A DNA stretch of 64,000 nucleotides from Ensifer sp. Root278 (lineage in GTDB: Bacteria > Pseudomonadota > Alphaproteobacteria > Rhizobiales > Rhizobiaceae): positions 248,001 to 312,000 of the forward strand of contig NZ_LMJJ01000042.1 of the NCBI RefSeq assembly GCF_001429285.1, in the 5' to 3' direction. The translations under genes and the position numbers were made by a program. Of this stretch, positions 1-8,383 are shown in pieces (the stretch's first letter is position 1; every line of letters starts with the position of its first letter). The notes beneath the pieces were generated by a model, which had not been told where the DNA came from, did not search any database, and was given only the letters and a program-made list of their open reading frames with translations.

Positions 1-459
1 GCCGCGGCCAAGCGAGATCTTCTGCTTCTGGTCGGCGGTCAGCCCGCGGGCGGTCTTCTTCGCCCAGCCGCCGAGACCGATCATTTCGATCGTCTCCTTG
101 ACGCGGCGGTCAACCTCGGCTTCCGGCACATGCCGGTTGCGCAAGGGGAAGGCCAGATTGTCGTAGACCGTCATCGTGTCGTAGATCACCGGGAACTGAA
201 ACACCTGGGCGATGTTGCGTTCCTGGGTCGAGAGATGCGTCACGTCCTTGCCGTCGAAGAGGATGTGCCCTTCCGACGGGTTGATCAGGCCGGAGATGAT
301 GTTGAGCAGCGTGGTCTTGCCACAGCCGGAAGGGCCGAGCAGCGCATAGGCGCCGCCGTCGTTCCATTCGTGATGCACTTCCTTCAGCGCGTAGTCGTTT
401 TCAGACTTCGGCTTGGCGCCATAGGCGTGGCGGATATGTTCGAGATCGATGCGTGCCAT
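1..459 (-). CDS. glpT: Glycerol ABC transporter ATP-binding subunit GlpT (partial, C-terminus outside window)
   Basis: ATPase subunit of an ABC importer of the CUT1 sugar/polyol class, probably for glycerol because it follows glpR-glpD-glpS on the same strand, an order known from Rhizobium glp operons. The ATG at 459 is preceded by GGGAGGAAAA. About 153 residues are visible. They include Walker A GPSGCGKTT and a Q-loop region (QVFQFPVIYDTMTVYDNLAF); Walker B lies beyond the window edge. The expected ABC signature LSGGQ is replaced by LTADQKQKISLGRG, so this half-site is divergent while the partner GlpS keeps a normal one. Only 21 bp separate it from glpS, so the two are co-transcribed and probably form a heterodimeric ATPase. 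The permease and binding-protein genes should lie outside the window. Confidence 0.85.
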   Translation of the reverse strand, partial: MARIDLEHIRHAYGAKPKSENDYALKEVHHEWNDGGAYALLGPSGCGKTTLLNIISGLINPSEGHILFDGKDVTHLSTQERNIAQVFQFPVIYDTMTVYDNLAFPLRNRHVPEAEVDRRVKETIEMIGLGGWAKKTARGLTADQKQKISLGRG

Positions 460-480
460 GTTTTCCTCCCAGCGCCCCCT

Positions 481-1551
481 TTAGGCCGCGCCGCCGATGG
501 CGCGTCCATCAGGCCCGAAGGCCATGAGATGACGGGTGTCGACGAAGACCTCGAGGGTCGCGTCGGGTTCGATGTCGTGAATGCCTGGCGCGAGCATGAC
601 CCAGCGCGCATTGGCAAATCCGACGTGAATGAAGCTTTCCGAGCCTGCGATCTCGGAGATCGCGGTCTTGACGGTGAGTGCGTCGCCGCTGCCTTGCGGA
701 CGGTCGAACGAAATATGGTGCGGCTGGAAGCCGACGGTGCAGGGACCGTCGGCAATGCCAGCCAGATGCGAAGGCACCGCGAGCACAGATTTGCCCTCAA
801 GCGTGAAGGCCGAACCTGATTTGACGAGTTCGATGCAGTTCAGCGGCGGATCGGCGAAGGTGCGGGCGGTGATGAGGTCGACTGGACGACGATAGACGTC
901 GATGGTCTTGCCGAACTGGGTGATGCGGCCCTGGCTGAGGGCTGCCGTATTGCCGCCAAGCAACAACGCTTCCGAAGGCTCTGTCGTCGCATAGACGAAG
1001 ATGGCACCGGAGGCGGAAAAGATCTTCGGCAGTTCCTCGCGCAGTTCCTCGCGCAGCTTGTAGTCGAGGTTGGCGAGTGGTTCGTCGAGCAGCACGAGAT
1101 CGGCGTTCTTGACGATGGCGCGCGCCAGCGCCGTGCGCTGCTGCTGGCCACCCGAGAGATTGAGCGGCGTGCGGTCGAGATAGGGCGTCAGCTTCAGGAG
1201 ATCGGCGGCCTTGCGCACTTCGCGGTCGATCGTCGCGGTGTCGGCGCCGCTGATGCGCATCGGCGAGGCGATGTTCTCATAGACGGTCATCGCCGGGTAG
1301 TTGATGAACTGCTGGTAGACCATGGCGACCGAGCGCTTTTGCACCGGCAGGCCCGTCACATCGATGCCGTCGAAGATCAGCGAACCGGAAGCCGGCTTGT
1401 CGAGACCGGCCATCAGCCGCATCAGCGACGTCTTGCCGGACAGGGTCGGGCCGAGCAGTACATTGAGCGACCCCCTCTCCAGCACCAGGTCGGTCGGGTA
1501 GATATGCGTCTCCCCGCCCACGACCTTGGATATCTTCTTCATTTCAAGCAT
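481..1551 (-). CDS. glpS: Glycerol ABC transporter ATP-binding subunit GlpS
   Basis: A 356-residue ABC ATPase of the MalK/UgpC-like CUT1 class. The N-terminal nucleotide-binding domain has Walker A GPTLSGKTS (about residue 36), signature LSGGQQQRTALARAI and Walker B DLVLLDEPLANLD. A TOBE-like regulatory C-terminal region follows (residues about 235-350). The ATG at 1551 was chosen over an upstream extension because GGTGGAG lies just before it and homologous domains begin there. It sits between glpD and glpT on the same strand. Inferred role: it powers glycerol uptake together with GlpT. The substrate assignment rests on the operon, not on residues in this ATPase. Confidence 0.88.
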   Translation of the reverse strand: MLEMKKISKVVGGETHIYPTDLVLERGSLNVLLGPTLSGKTSLMRLMAGLDKPASGSLIFDGIDVTGLPVQKRSVAMVYQQFINYPAMTVYENIASPMRISGADTATIDREVRKAADLLKLTPYLDRTPLNLSGGQQQRTALARAIVKNADLVLLDEPLANLDYKLREELREELPKIFSASGAIFVYATTEPSEALLLGGNTAALSQGRITQFGKTIDVYRRPVDLITARTFADPPLNCIELVKSGSAFTLEGKSVLAVPSHLAGIADGPCTVGFQPHHISFDRPQGSGDALTVKTAISEIAGSESFIHVGFANARWVMLAPGIHDIEPDATLEVFVDTRHLMAFGPDGRAIGGAA

Positions 1552-1690
1552 TGAATTCTCCACCCAGCCTGTCGGCAGTCCTGAGCGTTTCCAAGCCGGC
1601 GTGGAAACGCTCCATCTCGTCGTTTTTCGCATTTCCGGACCCAGAACCGCAGCGCGCTTTGGCTGGAAATGCTTCGGAATGCGAGGATCC

Positions 1691-3208
1691 TCACGCGGCT
1701 GCGTCGGCCGCGCCTCGCATGTATTCCTCCAGTGCCGCCGCCTCGCCGGGCGTCAGCTTCAATCCCAGTTTCGTGCGGCGCCACAGCACGTCCTCAGCGC
1801 GCCGTGCCCATTCCTTGGCGATCAGCCACTTGACTTCCGCCTCGTAGAGATCGGCGCCGAAGCGGCGGCCGAGCGCCGCCTCGTTCGAGGCCGAACCCAG
1901 GAGGGTGGCTGCCTGCGTGCCGTAGAGGCGCACAAGGCGACGGGCATGCACAGGCGCAAGGAAGGGGTATTGCTTTTGCAGTCTTGCGACTTCGTCGGCA
2001 TAACCCTGGGCGGGGAATTCTCCGCCCGGCAGCTTTGATCCTGCGGTCCATTTCGAACCCTTGACGCCGATCGCCTCGCCGATCTTTTCGAGCGCGGATT
2101 CACCGAGGCGGCGGTAGGTCGTGAGCTTGCCGCCGAAGACGTTGAGCAGCGGTGCCGCACCCTTGTCGCCCTCGACGCGCAGCACGTAGTCGCGGGTTGC
2201 TTCCTGCGCCTTGCTGGCGCCGTCATCATAGAGCGGGCGCACGGCCGAATAAGTCCAGACGATATCGTCCTTCGTCACCGGTTCCAGAAAATATTCGCTC
2301 GCCGCGCTGCAGAGATAGTCGACCTCGGCATCGCTGATGCGCACATCCGCCGGGTTGCCGGTGTAGTCGCGATCGGTGGTGCCGATCAGCGTGAAGTCTT
2401 CCTCGTAAGGGATGGCGAACATGATGCGGCCATCCGGGTTCTGGAAGAAATAGGCACGCGGATCGTCGAACTTCTTCTTCACGACGATGTGGCTGCCCTG
2501 GACGAGGCGGACATTGTGGACGTCGTTCTTGCCGAGCGCGCCCGAAAGCACCGCATCGACCCAGGGGCCGGCCGCATTGATGAGCATGCGCGCCTGCAGG
2601 GTCTTGCGTTCGCCGGTTGCCTGATTTTCGGTCTCGACGGTCCAGAGCCCGCCGTTACGCCGTGCCGAGACGACGCGGGTTCGGGCCATGATCACGGCGC
2701 CGCGATCGGCAGCATCGCGGGCATTGAGCACAACCAGGCGGGCGTCATTGACCCAGCCGTCGGAATATTCGAACGCCTTGTTGAACAGCCGCTTCAGCGG
2801 CTTGCCGGCCGGATCGCGGTTCATGTCCAGCGTCGCCGTCGCCGGCAACAGCTTGCGGCCGCCGATGTGATCGTAAAGGAAGAGGCCGAGGCGGATGAGC
2901 CAGGCCGGGCGCAGGCCGCCCTTATGATAGGGCAACACGAAGCGCATCGGCCAGATGACGTGCGGCGCCATTGCCCAGAGCACTTCACGCTCCATCAGCG
3001 CTTCGCGCACGAGGCGGAACTCGTAATGCTCGAGATAGCGCAGGCCGCCATGAATGAGCTTGGTGGAGCCGGAAGAGGTGCCGGAGGCGAAATCGTTCAT
3101 TTCGGCCAAGGCGACCGAGTATCCGCGGCCGACCGCGTCGCGCGCGATGCCGCATCCGTTGATGCCGCCGCCGATGACGAAGACGTCGTAGATTGCCTGC
3201 TCTGACAC
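1691..3208 (-). CDS. glpD: Aerobic glycerol-3-phosphate dehydrogenase GlpD
   Basis: FAD-dependent sn-glycerol-3-phosphate dehydrogenase, a peripheral inner-membrane enzyme that makes dihydroxyacetone phosphate and passes electrons to quinone. The product is 505 residues, the family's usual length. The N-terminal dinucleotide fold is visible as DVFVIGGGINGCGIARDA, followed by the conserved SSGSTKLIHGGLRYLE segment. GTG at 3208 is the probable start because GGAGGGG precedes it; an in-frame TTG at 3241 is less likely. The gene lies 131 bp downstream of glpR, and that gap carries CGAAA boxes resembling those before glpR, so glpD probably has its own GlpR-controlled promoter and leads the glpD-S-T transcript. 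Confidence 0.95.
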   Translation of the reverse strand: MSEQAIYDVFVIGGGINGCGIARDAVGRGYSVALAEMNDFASGTSSGSTKLIHGGLRYLEHYEFRLVREALMEREVLWAMAPHVIWPMRFVLPYHKGGLRPAWLIRLGLFLYDHIGGRKLLPATATLDMNRDPAGKPLKRLFNKAFEYSDGWVNDARLVVLNARDAADRGAVIMARTRVVSARRNGGLWTVETENQATGERKTLQARMLINAAGPWVDAVLSGALGKNDVHNVRLVQGSHIVVKKKFDDPRAYFFQNPDGRIMFAIPYEEDFTLIGTTDRDYTGNPADVRISDAEVDYLCSAASEYFLEPVTKDDIVWTYSAVRPLYDDGASKAQEATRDYVLRVEGDKGAAPLLNVFGGKLTTYRRLGESALEKIGEAIGVKGSKWTAGSKLPGGEFPAQGYADEVARLQKQYPFLAPVHARRLVRLYGTQAATLLGSASNEAALGRRFGADLYEAEVKWLIAKEWARRAEDVLWRRTKLGLKLTPGEAAALEEYMRGAADAAA

Positions 3209-3251
3209 TGCTGTTTCCCCTCCACTTTTCGCGATGCACAAATTGATGCAT

Positions 3252-3281
3252 GAGCGAAAGTGAAATCAGTTAAAACGAAAA
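3252..3281. promoter_or_regulatory. Candidate GlpR operator upstream of glpD
   Basis: The glpR-glpD gap contains GAGCGAAAG (about 3252-3260) and AAAACGAAAA (3272-3281). Both match the CGAAA core repeated in the glpR 5' region. DeoR-family GlpR proteins bind repeated boxes with a TTCG/CGAA core, so these are inferred operators. No experimental support is visible. Confidence 0.45.
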
Positions 3282-3339
3282 CATACCGAATGTCAAACGA
3301 ATGCGCCCCGAATCTTTAGGGGTGTCTAAACCTCCCGAT

Positions 3340-4104
3340 TCAGACGTCGGTTTCGATCAGCCGAACATCCTGTTCGGCACAGATTTTCCTGACATTTTCA
3401 AGCGTACAGCGATCGGTGATGAAGGTCTGGACCTGGGAGATATGGCCGATGCGCACCGGCGCGGTTCTTTCGAACTTGGTGGAGTCGGAAACGAGGATGA
3501 CATGGCGTGCATTGGCGATGATCGCCTGGGCGACTTTCACTTCTCGGAAATCGAAATCGAGTAGCGCGCCGTCATGGTCGATCGCCGAGGCGCCGATGAC
3601 CGCGAAATCGACTTTGAACTGCTTGATGAAGTCGACGGCGGCCTCGCCGACGATACCGCCGTCGGAGCCACGCACGACGCCGCCGGTGATCACCACCTCG
3701 ATCGAGGGGAACACTCGCAAGCGGTTGGCGACGTTGATGTTGTTGGTGATGACCATCAATTCCTTGTGGTCGAGCAGCGCTTCACCCACGGCCTCGGTCG
3801 TCGTGCCGATATTGATGAACAGCGAGGCGTTGTCGGGGATGAGTTCGGCGGCCGCCTTGCCGATCGCCTGCTTCTCCGGTGCTGCGATCTGGCGGCGGGC
3901 ATCGTATTTGACGTTTTCCTTGCCGCTCGGGAAGATGGCGCCGCCATGAATGCGGTTCAAAACCTTGGCGTCGCAGAGGTCGTTCAGGTCCTTTCGGATG
4001 GTTTGCGGCGTAACGGAAAAGCGCTGCGCCAGTTCCTCCACGAGCACCCGGCCCTCGCTCTTTGCCAGCTCCAGGATCTCCGCCTGCCGACCTGTCAGGT
4101 ACAT
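3340..4104 (-). CDS. glpR: DeoR-family glycerol-3-phosphate regulon repressor GlpR
   Basis: A 254-residue DeoR-type regulator. The N-terminal winged helix-turn-helix spans residues about 1-57 (recognition part VEELAQRFSVTPQTIRKDLN). A DeoR C-terminal sugar-phosphate sensor domain follows, with the typical FINIGTTTEAV and ITNNINVA segments. ATG at 4104 has an excellent GGGGAGGA site; the open frame upstream of it is non-coding extension. It is the first gene of the glp cluster and lies next to candidate CGAAA operators on both sides, which fits repression of glpD-S-T and of itself, relieved by glycerol-3-phosphate (family knowledge). Confidence 0.92.
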   Translation of the reverse strand: MYLTGRQAEILELAKSEGRVLVEELAQRFSVTPQTIRKDLNDLCDAKVLNRIHGGAIFPSGKENVKYDARRQIAAPEKQAIGKAAAELIPDNASLFINIGTTTEAVGEALLDHKELMVITNNINVANRLRVFPSIEVVITGGVVRGSDGGIVGEAAVDFIKQFKVDFAVIGASAIDHDGALLDFDFREVKVAQAIIANARHVILVSDSTKFERTAPVRIGHISQVQTFITDRCTLENVRKICAEQDVRLIETDV

Positions 4105-4117
4105 TCCGTCCTCCCCA

Positions 4118-4208
4118 TTTTCGTTTTGTTTCATAATATGCAAAAACGAAAGCCATGCAATTTCAGATTCGGCGGTTTCGATGAAATCGCTTTCGCTGCG
4201 AGCGAAAG
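4118..4208. promoter_or_regulatory. Paired dyad operators in the glpR/SDR divergent promoter
   Basis: Two inverted repeats lie between the divergent genes. The first is TTTTCGTTTT (4118-4127) facing AAAACGAAA (4143-4151). The second is CTTTCGCT (4190-4197) facing AGCGAAAG (4201-4208) around a 3-bp centre. Both carry the TTTCG/CGAAA core also seen before glpD. They are probable GlpR sites that could control both glpR and the divergent SDR gene (inference). Confidence 0.5.
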
Positions 4209-4275
4209 GATCAGTGCGCGTTGCATTCGTTTCGCCGATGGGCGACTCTGCTTGAGGAATGAAGAGGGGAAGGAC

Positions 4276-5043
4276 ATGTTTCATCCGGCGTTGTTCAAGG
4301 GCATGACCGTTGTGGTCACCGGTGCCGGGCGCGGCATCGGGCTGGAGGTTGCCCGGCAGTTTCTGGATTGCGGCGCGCATGTGCTCGTCCATGCCGGCCG
4401 GTCGATCGGCGATCTGCCCGATTTTCTCGAATCGGCGGCGACGGAAGGCCGGGCGCATGTCGTCACCGCGGATTTTCTGGCGCCCGGCGGCGTCGAGGGG
4501 CTGGCCGAGGTGGTCAGAGGCCAGTTCGATAGCGTCGATATCCTCATCAACAATGCCGGCACCATGGTCGGTCGCTTTCCCGCGGCGGAGCTGACCGACG
4601 AGCAGTACCAGACCGTCGTGCAGCTCAACCAGACCGCAGTCGTCGAGATGACGCGGGCGATGCTGCCGCTTCTGCGCAAGGGCACGCACCCGGCGATCGT
4701 CAACACCGTATCGATTTCGGCCCTGACTGGGGGCAGCGCCGGCTCTTCGATCTATTCGGCCAGCAAGGCCTTCGTCGCCACCTATTCGAAGGCGTTGGCG
4801 CGCGAGCTCGCGCCCGAGGACATCCGGGTCAACTGCGTTTCGCCGGGCACGATCACCACCGACTTCCACGAGCGCTATTCGTCGCCGGAAAAACTGGAGG
4901 CGACCCGCAAGACCATCCCGCTCGGCCGGCTCGGGACGGCGGAAGATTGCGCGCCGGCCTATCTGTTCCTCGCTTCGCACGCGCTGTCGGGCTACATCAC
5001 CGGGCAGGTGTTGGAGGTCAATGGCGGGCAATTGATTGCTTGA
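4276..5043 (+). CDS. SDR-family oxidoreductase divergent from glpR
   Basis: A 255-residue classical short-chain dehydrogenase. Visible motifs are the cofactor loop TGAGRGIG (about residues 16-23), NNAGTM after strand 4, a catalytic serine in NTVSIS, and the YSASK active-site Tyr/Lys pair. The C-terminal ITGQVLEVNGGQ is typical of the family. ATG at 4276 follows AGAGGGGAAGG. Substrate is not predictable from sequence. Its promoter region is shared with glpR and contains CGAAA dyads, so a role in polyol or triose metabolism under GlpR is possible but unproven. A RIME-like repeat follows the gene. Confidence 0.85.
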   Translation: MFHPALFKGMTVVVTGAGRGIGLEVARQFLDCGAHVLVHAGRSIGDLPDFLESAATEGRAHVVTADFLAPGGVEGLAEVVRGQFDSVDILINNAGTMVGRFPAAELTDEQYQTVVQLNQTAVVEMTRAMLPLLRKGTHPAIVNTVSISALTGGSAGSSIYSASKAFVATYSKALARELAPEDIRVNCVSPGTITTDFHERYSSPEKLEATRKTIPLGRLGTAEDCAPAYLFLASHALSGYITGQVLEVNGGQLIA

Positions 5044-5065
5044 ACATGTGTTTGCGTCGGCGTTC

Positions 5066-5216
5066 GCCCCTCATCCGCCTGCCGGCACCTTCTCCCCGCG
5101 CGCAGGGAGAAGGGACAGCGCTGCGCCGTATTCGTTCTGCCTTGACTGCAAGCGGGCTTGTCTCGCCGGGCACGTCCCCTCTCCCCGCGAGCGGGGAGAG
5201 GGTTAGGGTGAGGGGC
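5066..5216 (+). repeat. RIME-like palindromic intergenic element, copy 1
   Basis: A 151-bp element bounded by an inverted GCCCCTCA (5066-5073) and TGAGGGGC (5209-5216). It contains two hairpins: CCTTCTCCC/GGGAGAAGG (5088-5096, 5105-5113) and CCCTCTCCCCGC/GCGGGGAGAGGG (5177-5188, 5191-5202). The architecture matches Rhizobium-specific intergenic mosaic elements. A second copy lies in inverted orientation at 33822-34023. Confidence 0.8.
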
Positions 5217-5263
5217 AAGCCAGTCCAGTAGCGTGGCAGAATCAAGAACTCCAAAGGCATGAC

Positions 5264-6160
5264 ATGATCGACAAGCTGGAAATGTTCCTCGTTCTCGCAC
5301 GCGAAAGACACTTCGGTCGCGCGGCGGAGGAGTGTGGCGTAGCGCAACCGACCTTGTCGGCCGCCATCCGCCAGCTCGAGGATCAGCTTGGCGTGATGCT
5401 CGTCAGCCGCGGGTCGCGCTTCCAGGGACTGACGCCGGAGGGGCAGCGCGTGCTCGAATGGGCGCGCCGTATCGTCGGCGATGCCCGCACCATGCGCGAG
5501 GAGATGCGGGCGGCGCGCAAGGGCCTTTCCGGCCATATCCGCCTGGCCGCGGTGCCGACGACGCTGGCGATGGTGCCGATGATTACCGCGCCATTCCAGG
5601 AGAAACATCCTGATGTCACCTTCTCGGTGCTGTCGACCACGTCGCTGCAGATTCTGGCGCTGCTCGAAAATCTCGAGATCGATGCAGGTCTCACCTATCT
5701 GGAGAACGAGCCGCTCGGCCGGGTAACCAGCGTTCCGCTGCAAGTCGAGCGCTATCACCTCGTCACCGCCGCCGGAACGCCGCTTTCAGAGCGGGAAAGC
5801 GTGACGTGGAAAGAGGTTAGCGACGTTCGGCTTTGTCTATTGACGGCCGACATGCAGAACCGCCGCATCGTCAACCAGCATTTTGCCGAGGCAGGCGTGG
5901 TCGCCAGGCCGACGCTCGAATCGAACTCGATGATCGTGCTTTTTTCGCATGTGCGGACCGGGCGCTGGGCCAGCATCATGCCGTTCAACGTCGCGAAATC
6001 ATTCGGTTTTCATGAGGATATCCGGATGATCCCGATCGTCGAGCCGGATGCCCGTCACACGGTCGGCCTGGTTGCGACCCATCGTGAGCCGTTTACGCCG
6101 CTTGTCTCGGCTCTGTTGCACGAGGCGCGTATCCTGGGTGAGCGAAACCAGGTTCAATAG
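5264..6160 (+). CDS. LysR-family regulator upstream of the formate dehydrogenase operon (FdsR-like)
   Basis: A 298-residue LysR-type regulator. The N-terminal helix-turn-helix is within residues 1-60 (FGRAAEECGVAQPTLSAAIRQLE), followed by a linker helix and a two-lobed effector domain. It is on the same strand as the fds operon, 179 bp before fdsG. A LysR-type gene beside fdsGBACD is known in other bacteria (FdsR in Cupriavidus), so formate-responsive control of the downstream operon is the likely role. An imperfect dyad at 6188-6211 is a candidate binding site. The effector cannot be read from sequence. Confidence 0.85.
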   Translation: MIDKLEMFLVLARERHFGRAAEECGVAQPTLSAAIRQLEDQLGVMLVSRGSRFQGLTPEGQRVLEWARRIVGDARTMREEMRAARKGLSGHIRLAAVPTTLAMVPMITAPFQEKHPDVTFSVLSTTSLQILALLENLEIDAGLTYLENEPLGRVTSVPLQVERYHLVTAAGTPLSERESVTWKEVSDVRLCLLTADMQNRRIVNQHFAEAGVVARPTLESNSMIVLFSHVRTGRWASIMPFNVAKSFGFHEDIRMIPIVEPDARHTVGLVATHREPFTPLVSALLHEARILGERNQVQ

Positions 6161-6187
6161 ATTATTTCTATCGATCGACGGAACAGC

Positions 6188-6211
6188 CTTATTGACCCAT
6201 CGGGCCATAAG
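6188..6211. promoter_or_regulatory. Candidate LysR (FdsR-like) binding dyad before fdsG
   Basis: CTTAT (6188-6192) and ATAAG (6207-6211) flank a 14-bp centre. The two 12-bp halves match at 9 of 12 positions when one is reverse-complemented. LysR regulators usually bind such interrupted dyads. It lies about 130 bp upstream of the fdsG start. This is inference from symmetry only. Confidence 0.4.
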
Positions 6212-6325
6212 CGCGAAGCTTTTTTGATCATGGCCGGAGACCGCCGAGGATCGGCCTTCGCCAGGTATTGAAATGTCGGCTGGACCGGTCGCCCGTTTGC
6301 GGGTGTCGCCGTCTAGCCCATGAGC

Positions 6326-6339
6326 CGGGAGGGCTCCCG
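6326..6339 (+). promoter_or_regulatory. Hairpin enclosing the fdsG ribosome binding site
   Basis: The only good Shine-Dalgarno for the fdsG TTG start, GGGAGGG, lies inside the inverted sequence CGGGAGGGCTCCCG that ends directly at the start codon. A 4-5 bp stem would hide it. A second small hairpin, CCCGTTTGCGGG, lies upstream (near 6291-6302). This could tune translation; no known riboswitch was recognised. Confidence 0.4.
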
Positions 6340-6819
6340 TTGAACATCCATCAGCCGCGCGCCGACATCGCGGAAACCACCCTTGCCATCGTCGAGGAGC
6401 TCAAAGGGCTCGAAGGTCCGCTGTTGCCGATCCTGCACGAGCTTCAGGAAGAGTTCGGTTATGTGCCGCAGGAGTGCCTTCCGGTGATTGCGCGCGAGCT
6501 CAACCTGTCGCGCGCCGAAGTCTACGGTGTGATGACGTTTTACCATGACTTCCGCGAGCATCCGGCCGGACGCCATGTGCTGAAGCTCTGTCGCGCCGAG
6601 GCCTGCCAGTCGATGGGCGGTGATCAGCTCGCCGAGCGCGCCAAGCGGCTGCTCGGCATCGATTTCCATGAGACGACGCCGGATGGCGCGGTGACGCTGG
6701 AGCCGGTCTACTGTCTCGGGCTCTGTTCCTGCGCACCCTCGGCCATGCTTGACGGAGAGGTGCATGCCCGGGTCGATGCCGCCGATCTCGAGGCGCTCGT
6801 TCAGGAGGCGCGGCGATGA
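6340..6819 (+). CDS. fdsG: NAD-dependent formate dehydrogenase gamma subunit
   Basis: A 159-residue NuoE-like subunit of the soluble cytoplasmic FdsABG formate dehydrogenase. It has a thioredoxin-fold [2Fe-2S] domain with four cysteines in LCRAEACQSMGG and YCLGLCSC, passing electrons from FdsA towards FMN in FdsB. TTG at 6340 is the probable start: GGGAGGG lies immediately upstream and the protein then begins where NuoE-type proteins begin. A TTG at 6268 would add 24 unlikely residues. Its stop overlaps the fdsB start (ATGA), indicating translational coupling. Confidence 0.93.
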   Translation: MNIHQPRADIAETTLAIVEELKGLEGPLLPILHELQEEFGYVPQECLPVIARELNLSRAEVYGVMTFYHDFREHPAGRHVLKLCRAEACQSMGGDQLAERAKRLLGIDFHETTPDGAVTLEPVYCLGLCSCAPSAMLDGEVHARVDAADLEALVQEARR

Positions 6820-8372
6820 CGGTGAAAATCTATATCCCGCGTGACGCCGCCGCCGTGGCGCTCGGTGCCGAGAAGGTCGCCAAGGCCGTGGCCGAGACGA
6901 TCGCGGCCCGCGGTCTCGAGGCGACAATCATACGCAATGGCTCACGCGGAATGCACTGGCTGGAGCCGCTGGTCGAAGTGGAAACCGCTGAAGGTCGCGT
7001 CGCCTACGGTCCGGTCAAGGCACGCGATGTCGGTTCACTGCTTGATGCCGGGCTGCTCGATGGCGGCGACCACGCGCTCTGTCTCGGGAAGACCGAGGAG
7101 ATCCCCTTCCTCAAGCAGCAGACGCGACTGACATTTGCGCGCTGCGGCATCACCGATCCCCTGTCGCTCGACGACTACCAGGCCCATGGCGGCCTTGCCG
7201 GTCTGCGCAACGCCATCGCCATGGCGCCGGAGGCGATCGTCGCGCAGGTGACCGAGAGCGGCCTTCGCGGCCGCGGCGGCGCCGGTTTCCCGACAGGCAT
7301 CAAGTGGAAGACGGTTCTCGAGGCCGCGGGGACACGCAAATACATCGTTTGCAATGCCGACGAGGGCGACAGCGGCACCTTTGCCGACCGGATGATCATG
7401 GAGGGTGATCCCTTCGTGCTGATCGAGGGCATGGCGATCGCAGGCATCGCGACCGGCGCCACCAAGGGCTTCATTTATACCCGCTCCGAATATCCCCATG
7501 CGATCGCGGCGATGGCTGAGGCGATCGAGATCGCGCGCAAGGCCGGCGTGCTCGGCGCTTCGGTGCTCGGCTCCGGCAAGGCCTTCGACATGGAGGTGCG
7601 CACCGGCGCCGGCGCCTATGTCTGCGGCGAGGAAACGGCGCTGCTCAACAGCCTCGAAGGCAAGCGTGGCATCGTTCGCGCCAAGCCGCCGCTCCCGGCC
7701 CACAAGGGCCTCTTCGACTGTCCGACCGTGATCAACAACGTGATCTCGCTCGCCTCCGTCCCTGTTATCATGGACAAGGGGGCTACCTTCTATCGCGACT
7801 TCGGCATGGGCCGCTCGCGCGGTACGATCCCGATCCAGATCGCCGGCAACGTCAAGCATGCCGGCCTGTTCGAAACCGCCTTCGGCCTCGCGCTCGGTGA
7901 GATCATCGATCACATCGGCGGCGGTACGGCGAGTGGCCGGCCGGTGAAGGCCGTGCAGGTGGGCGGCCCGCTCGGCGCCTATTTCCCTCGCGCTCTGTTC
8001 GACACGCCGTTCGACTATGAGGCCTTTGCCGCGCGCGACGGCCTCATCGGCCATGCCGGCATCGTCGTTTTCGACGATACCGTCGACATGCTGCACCAGG
8101 CGCGTTTCGCCATGGAGTTCTGCGCCGTCGAGAGCTGCGGCAAGTGCACGCCCTGCCGCATCGGTTCGACGCGCGGCGTCGAGGTGGCGGACAAGATCGC
8201 CGCCGGCATCGAGCCGGAGAAAAACCGCGAACTGCTCGCCGATCTCTGCAACACGATGAAGTTCGGTTCGCTCTGCGCGCTTGGCGGGTTCACGCCCTAT
8301 CCCGTCATGAGCGCCATGACCCATTTCCCGGATGACTTTCAGCCGGCACCGCGCGTTGAAGCGGCGGAGTGA
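6816..8372 (+). CDS. fdsB: NAD-dependent formate dehydrogenase beta subunit (FMN/NAD-binding)
   Basis: A 518-residue NuoF-like diaphorase subunit that transfers electrons to NAD+. An N-terminal alpha/beta domain of about 110 residues is followed by the NADH/FMN domain with GRGGAGFPTGIKW (about residue 152) and the FMN region CNADEGDSGTF. Near the end, ESCGKCTPCRIGSTRG (about residue 440) and a later CALGG cysteine give the four ligands of a [4Fe-4S] cluster. The start overlaps the fdsG stop. The product belongs to the cytoplasmic formate dehydrogenase complex. Confidence 0.95.
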   Translation: MTVKIYIPRDAAAVALGAEKVAKAVAETIAARGLEATIIRNGSRGMHWLEPLVEVETAEGRVAYGPVKARDVGSLLDAGLLDGGDHALCLGKTEEIPFLKQQTRLTFARCGITDPLSLDDYQAHGGLAGLRNAIAMAPEAIVAQVTESGLRGRGGAGFPTGIKWKTVLEAAGTRKYIVCNADEGDSGTFADRMIMEGDPFVLIEGMAIAGIATGATKGFIYTRSEYPHAIAAMAEAIEIARKAGVLGASVLGSGKAFDMEVRTGAGAYVCGEETALLNSLEGKRGIVRAKPPLPAHKGLFDCPTVINNVISLASVPVIMDKGATFYRDFGMGRSRGTIPIQIAGNVKHAGLFETAFGLALGEIIDHIGGGTASGRPVKAVQVGGPLGAYFPRALFDTPFDYEAFAARDGLIGHAGIVVFDDTVDMLHQARFAMEFCAVESCGKCTPCRIGSTRGVEVADKIAAGIEPEKNRELLADLCNTMKFGSLCALGGFTPYPVMSAMTHFPDDFQPAPRVEAAE

Positions 8373-8383
8373 GGAGGAAGACC

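Noticed and set aside
4105-5031. Long N-terminal extension of GlpR
   Set aside because: It runs antisense through the SDR gene and lacks regulator similarity; ATG 4104 has a strong ribosome site.
6268-6339. Molybdenum cofactor riboswitch before fdsG
   Set aside because: Hairpins exist, but I could not match the known conserved core; it is kept only as an unassigned structured leader.
7035-8324. A 429-codon open frame antisense to fdsB
   Set aside because: Shadow of the fdsB gene with no recognisable domain or ribosome site.
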